From contig WBZZ01000821.1 in assembly GCA_019918135.1 (NCBI GenBank), positions 41,489 through 105,488 of the forward strand: a stretch of DNA of 64,000 bases, written 5' to 3'. The DNA comes from Paulinella micropora (taxonomy: Eukaryota; Cercozoa; Imbricatea; Euglyphida; Paulinellidae). The notes beneath the pieces were generated by a model that saw only the letters and a list, made by a program, of their open reading frames with translations, did no database searches and was not told the origin of the DNA. Positions 61,671-64,000 of this stretch are shown here, piece by piece (positions within the stretch are counted from its first letter, which is position 1; each line of letters opens with the position of its first letter). The position numbers were made by a program, and so were the translations under genes.

Positions 61671-64000
61671 ATCCTTTCCGACCTGCAGTTTATGGGGGGG
61701 GGGGGGGTGGGGCACCAATGTACTATTTGGCTGGGTGCCACCGGCAATGGCGGGGAAGGAGCCATTCCCCTGCAGTGTCAGAAATAGAACCATTTGGCGT
61801 GAAACAACGCTATGGCGCTGGACCTCTCTCTGTCCTGTTCTCTCTTTTTCTGTCTCTCTTATTCTCTCTCTCTTTCTCTCTGCCTTTATTGATAAATATA
61901 AGGAAAATTACTAGTAAACCCATTTGACGTCAGAGAAGTCTTTCTGCTATGCGATCTTCTTGATACAGCTTGAGCGATGTCATTAGTAGTGGTACGACAG
62001 ACAGTGTCAGCGACGCCTGCAGCATGTCTTTTACATGAGACTACTGACCTAGAGTTGCTCACCTGACCTAGTGAATTCCGACCACTCAACCGGAATCTTC
62101 AAAGTTTTTGCTCTCATTACAAGTGGTTTGGTCTGTTTTCCTGAAAGATGTGCTGTGTTGTTTGGAGTCTTGGGCCTGTGCGGTTCCGAGATCCAGTTGC
62201 CTGTGTTTGTGCAGGCGCCCGCAGAGATAGAGCCAGGCGACTTCAGGCGTTCGCGCATCACCAAGAGAAGAATCCTGGACCAAACGAAGCAAGTGAAGCA
62301 CAAGCAACTGAAGAAGCAGAAGAAGGAGAGGCAAGAAGGACAGAACCTGGTCTTAGAGAAACAGCTGCTGTTGGGAAGCTGGGGGTTACGTTAGCTAGCA
62401 GCTCCACTAAACTTGTGCTGCCAGTGGCAGGCCTCTCTCCCACCTCTTCCTTCTTGCCTTCCGATCCCTCCTCTCTCTCCTCCTCCTCCTCCTCCTGTTC
62501 CTCCTCTTCCTCTTCCTCCTCTTCCTCCCCTTCCTCCTCTTCCCCCTCTTCTTCTCAGTCTCTACTGGAGTGGTTCCCAGGAAAGCGTCCAGACGTGCAA
62601 CCTGCAAGTTGTATTGAGAATGATGCCAGGCTGCTGTTGATACCAGTTAACCTGTGGGGTTGCATCCGGGACTACGTCGGGTGGATCAAGATGGCGCCTC
62701 TAGCGCGTGTCTGCAAGTTCCTAGCAAACCTAACAAAAAATCCACGGTTCTGGAATGGATTACGAGAGCCAGTGCTTGACTTGAGCTCATTCGAACATGC
62801 GGAACCTCTGTTGGCACTGAGGCAAGTATGGAGGGAGAGCAAAGTCTCCTTTTCCAGGGTTTGCCTGCCTCGGGACAGGCGGGGACGCTTGAACGTGTCA
62901 GACTCTGTGACCTCGAACTGCTTGATAGTACTGGTGTTCAGCACCTCAGTCTAAGCAGCTGCATCGTAGCGCGTGACCGCGACGACAACAATCATCGACT
63001 CACGGATGCTAGGCTTGCCTACTTGTCCGCGCTGCCTCTCCAACACCTCAGTCTCTTTGCGTGCGAGGCTGTCACGGACGCGGGGCTGCCTCACTTGTTC
63101 CCTTCCCCTCCAACACCTCAATTTGGCTTATTGCTTGGGAATCACTGACGCGGGGCTGGCTCACTTGTCTGCGTTACCCCTTAAGCACCTCAATCTCAGT
63201 GGGTGCGAGGCAGTCACGGACGCGGGGCTTGCTCACTTGTCTTTCCTTCCACTCGAACACCTCAATTTGTGTTATTGCTTGAGAATCACCGACGCTGGGC
63301 TGGCTCACTTGTCTGCGCTACCCCTTAAGACCTCTATCTCAGTGGGTACGAGGCAGTCACGGACGCGGGGCTTGCTCACTTGTCTTTCCTTCCACTCCAT
63401 CACCTCCATCTGGAATATTGCTCGGCAACCACGGACGCGGGGCTGGCTCACTTGTCTTCCCTCCCCCTCGAACACCTGGATCTCAATGAGTGCTATCAAA
63501 TCACTGACGCGGGGCTGGCTCACTTGTCTTCCCTCCCCCTCGAACACCTGGATCTCAATGAGTGCTATCAAATCACTGACGCGGCGCTGGCTCACTTGTC
63601 TGGGCTGCCTCTCCAACACCTCGATCTCCGTGAGTGCAAGGCAGTCACGGACGCGGGGATAGTTCACTTGTCTTCTCGTCCTCTCCAACACCTCCATCTG
63701 ACAAATTGCTTTGCAATCACTGACGCGGGGCTGGCTCACTTGTCTGCGCTGCCTCTCCAACACCTCAACCTTAGTGGGTGCGTGGCTGTCACGGACGCGG
63801 GGCTGGCTCACTTGTCTTCCCTTCCCCTCCAACACCTCAATTTGTCTTATTGCTTTGGAATCACTGGTGCGGGGCTGGCTCACTTGTCTGCGCTACCCCT
63901 TAAGCACCTCATTCTCAAAAGGTGCACTCACGGACGCGGGGCTTGCTCACTTGTCTTCCCTTCCCCTCACACACCTCAATCTGGAATATTGCTCGGCAAT
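61319..64000 (+). repeat. Segmental duplication, copy B (reaches window end)
   Basis: Direct copy of 47631-50313. It starts in the glycohydrolase coding region close to its last splice donor and continues through the F-box/LRR gene to the window edge. Confidence 0.95.
62148..64000 (+). pseudogene. F-box/leucine-rich-repeat protein, frameshifted, copy B (cut by window end)
   Basis: Same content as 48461-50313: poly-Ser tract, F-box-like helix region, frame change near 62890, then leucine-rich repeats with the same internal deletions. One base differs in the run CTACCCCTTAAG (copy A CTACCTCTTAAG). The C-terminal repeats lie beyond the window. Confidence 0.75.

Overview
The window looks like nuclear DNA of a unicellular eukaryote (alga or other protist). 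It has an ADP-ribosylglycohydrolase gene with GT-AG introns, tRNA-derived SINEs, Copia LTR retrotransposons, a non-LTR retrotransposon, F-box/LRR genes and very many (ATT)n-type microsatellites. I cannot name the species. Few genes are intact. Many frameshifts sit in homopolymers, so true decay and uncorrected long-read errors cannot be separated from this sequence alone. LAYOUT. 1-5.3 kb: a microsatellite-rich repeat field with a ~485-bp interspersed repeat (called R1 here), eight tRNA-derived SINE copies and a 178-bp-period tandem duplication. 5.3-5.75 kb: a long (AGT)n tract. 5.8-8.35 kb: a decayed, unrecognised minus-strand gene rich in Glu, Lys and Trp. 8.4-27.4 kb: an AT-rich integrated polinton-like virus (PLV), bounded on both sides by C/G homopolymers. 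27.4-32.5 kb: the 3' half of a minus-strand non-LTR retrotransposon (RNase H, reverse transcriptase, zinc knuckle, restriction-like endonuclease). 32.5-40.9 kb: a Copia element with both LTRs. 40.9-42.1 kb: an unrelated, vaguely ParB-like broken gene. 42.2-47.63 kb: the 5' half of the non-LTR element, which carries a ubiquitin-specific-protease-like domain. 47.63-50.45 kb: the last exon of an ADP-ribosylglycohydrolase gene and a frameshifted F-box/LRR gene. 51.0-53.6 kb: a second, decayed Copia fragment. 53.6-57.8 kb: AT-rich DNA with interspersed 14-bp palindromes and one or two unrecognised ORFs. 57.8-58.64 kb: R1 and SINE copies. 58.67-59.2 kb: an RS-rich CCCH zinc-finger gene. 59.9-61.67 kb: the near-complete ADP-ribosylglycohydrolase gene. 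61.32-64.0 kb: a near-identical direct copy of 47.63-50.31 kb. THE VIRUS. It carries a family-B DNA polymerase that appears joined to an SF1 helicase, zinc-finger and GIY-YIG proteins, a lipase, a DUF3820-like and a DUF3223-like protein, an intact double-jelly-roll-type major capsid protein, a penton-like protein, a fibre-like structural protein, an adenain-type protease, an FtsK/HerA-type packaging ATPase, a two-TM membrane protein, and a long adhesion fibre with tandem repeats, a discoidin-like domain and an S74 chaperone. Replication genes lie on the plus strand at the left; virion genes are mainly on the minus strand at the right. Many virion-module proteins carry a (Q/N)-x-G-(G/x)-type site resembling adenain cleavage sites, which links the protease to its likely substrates.
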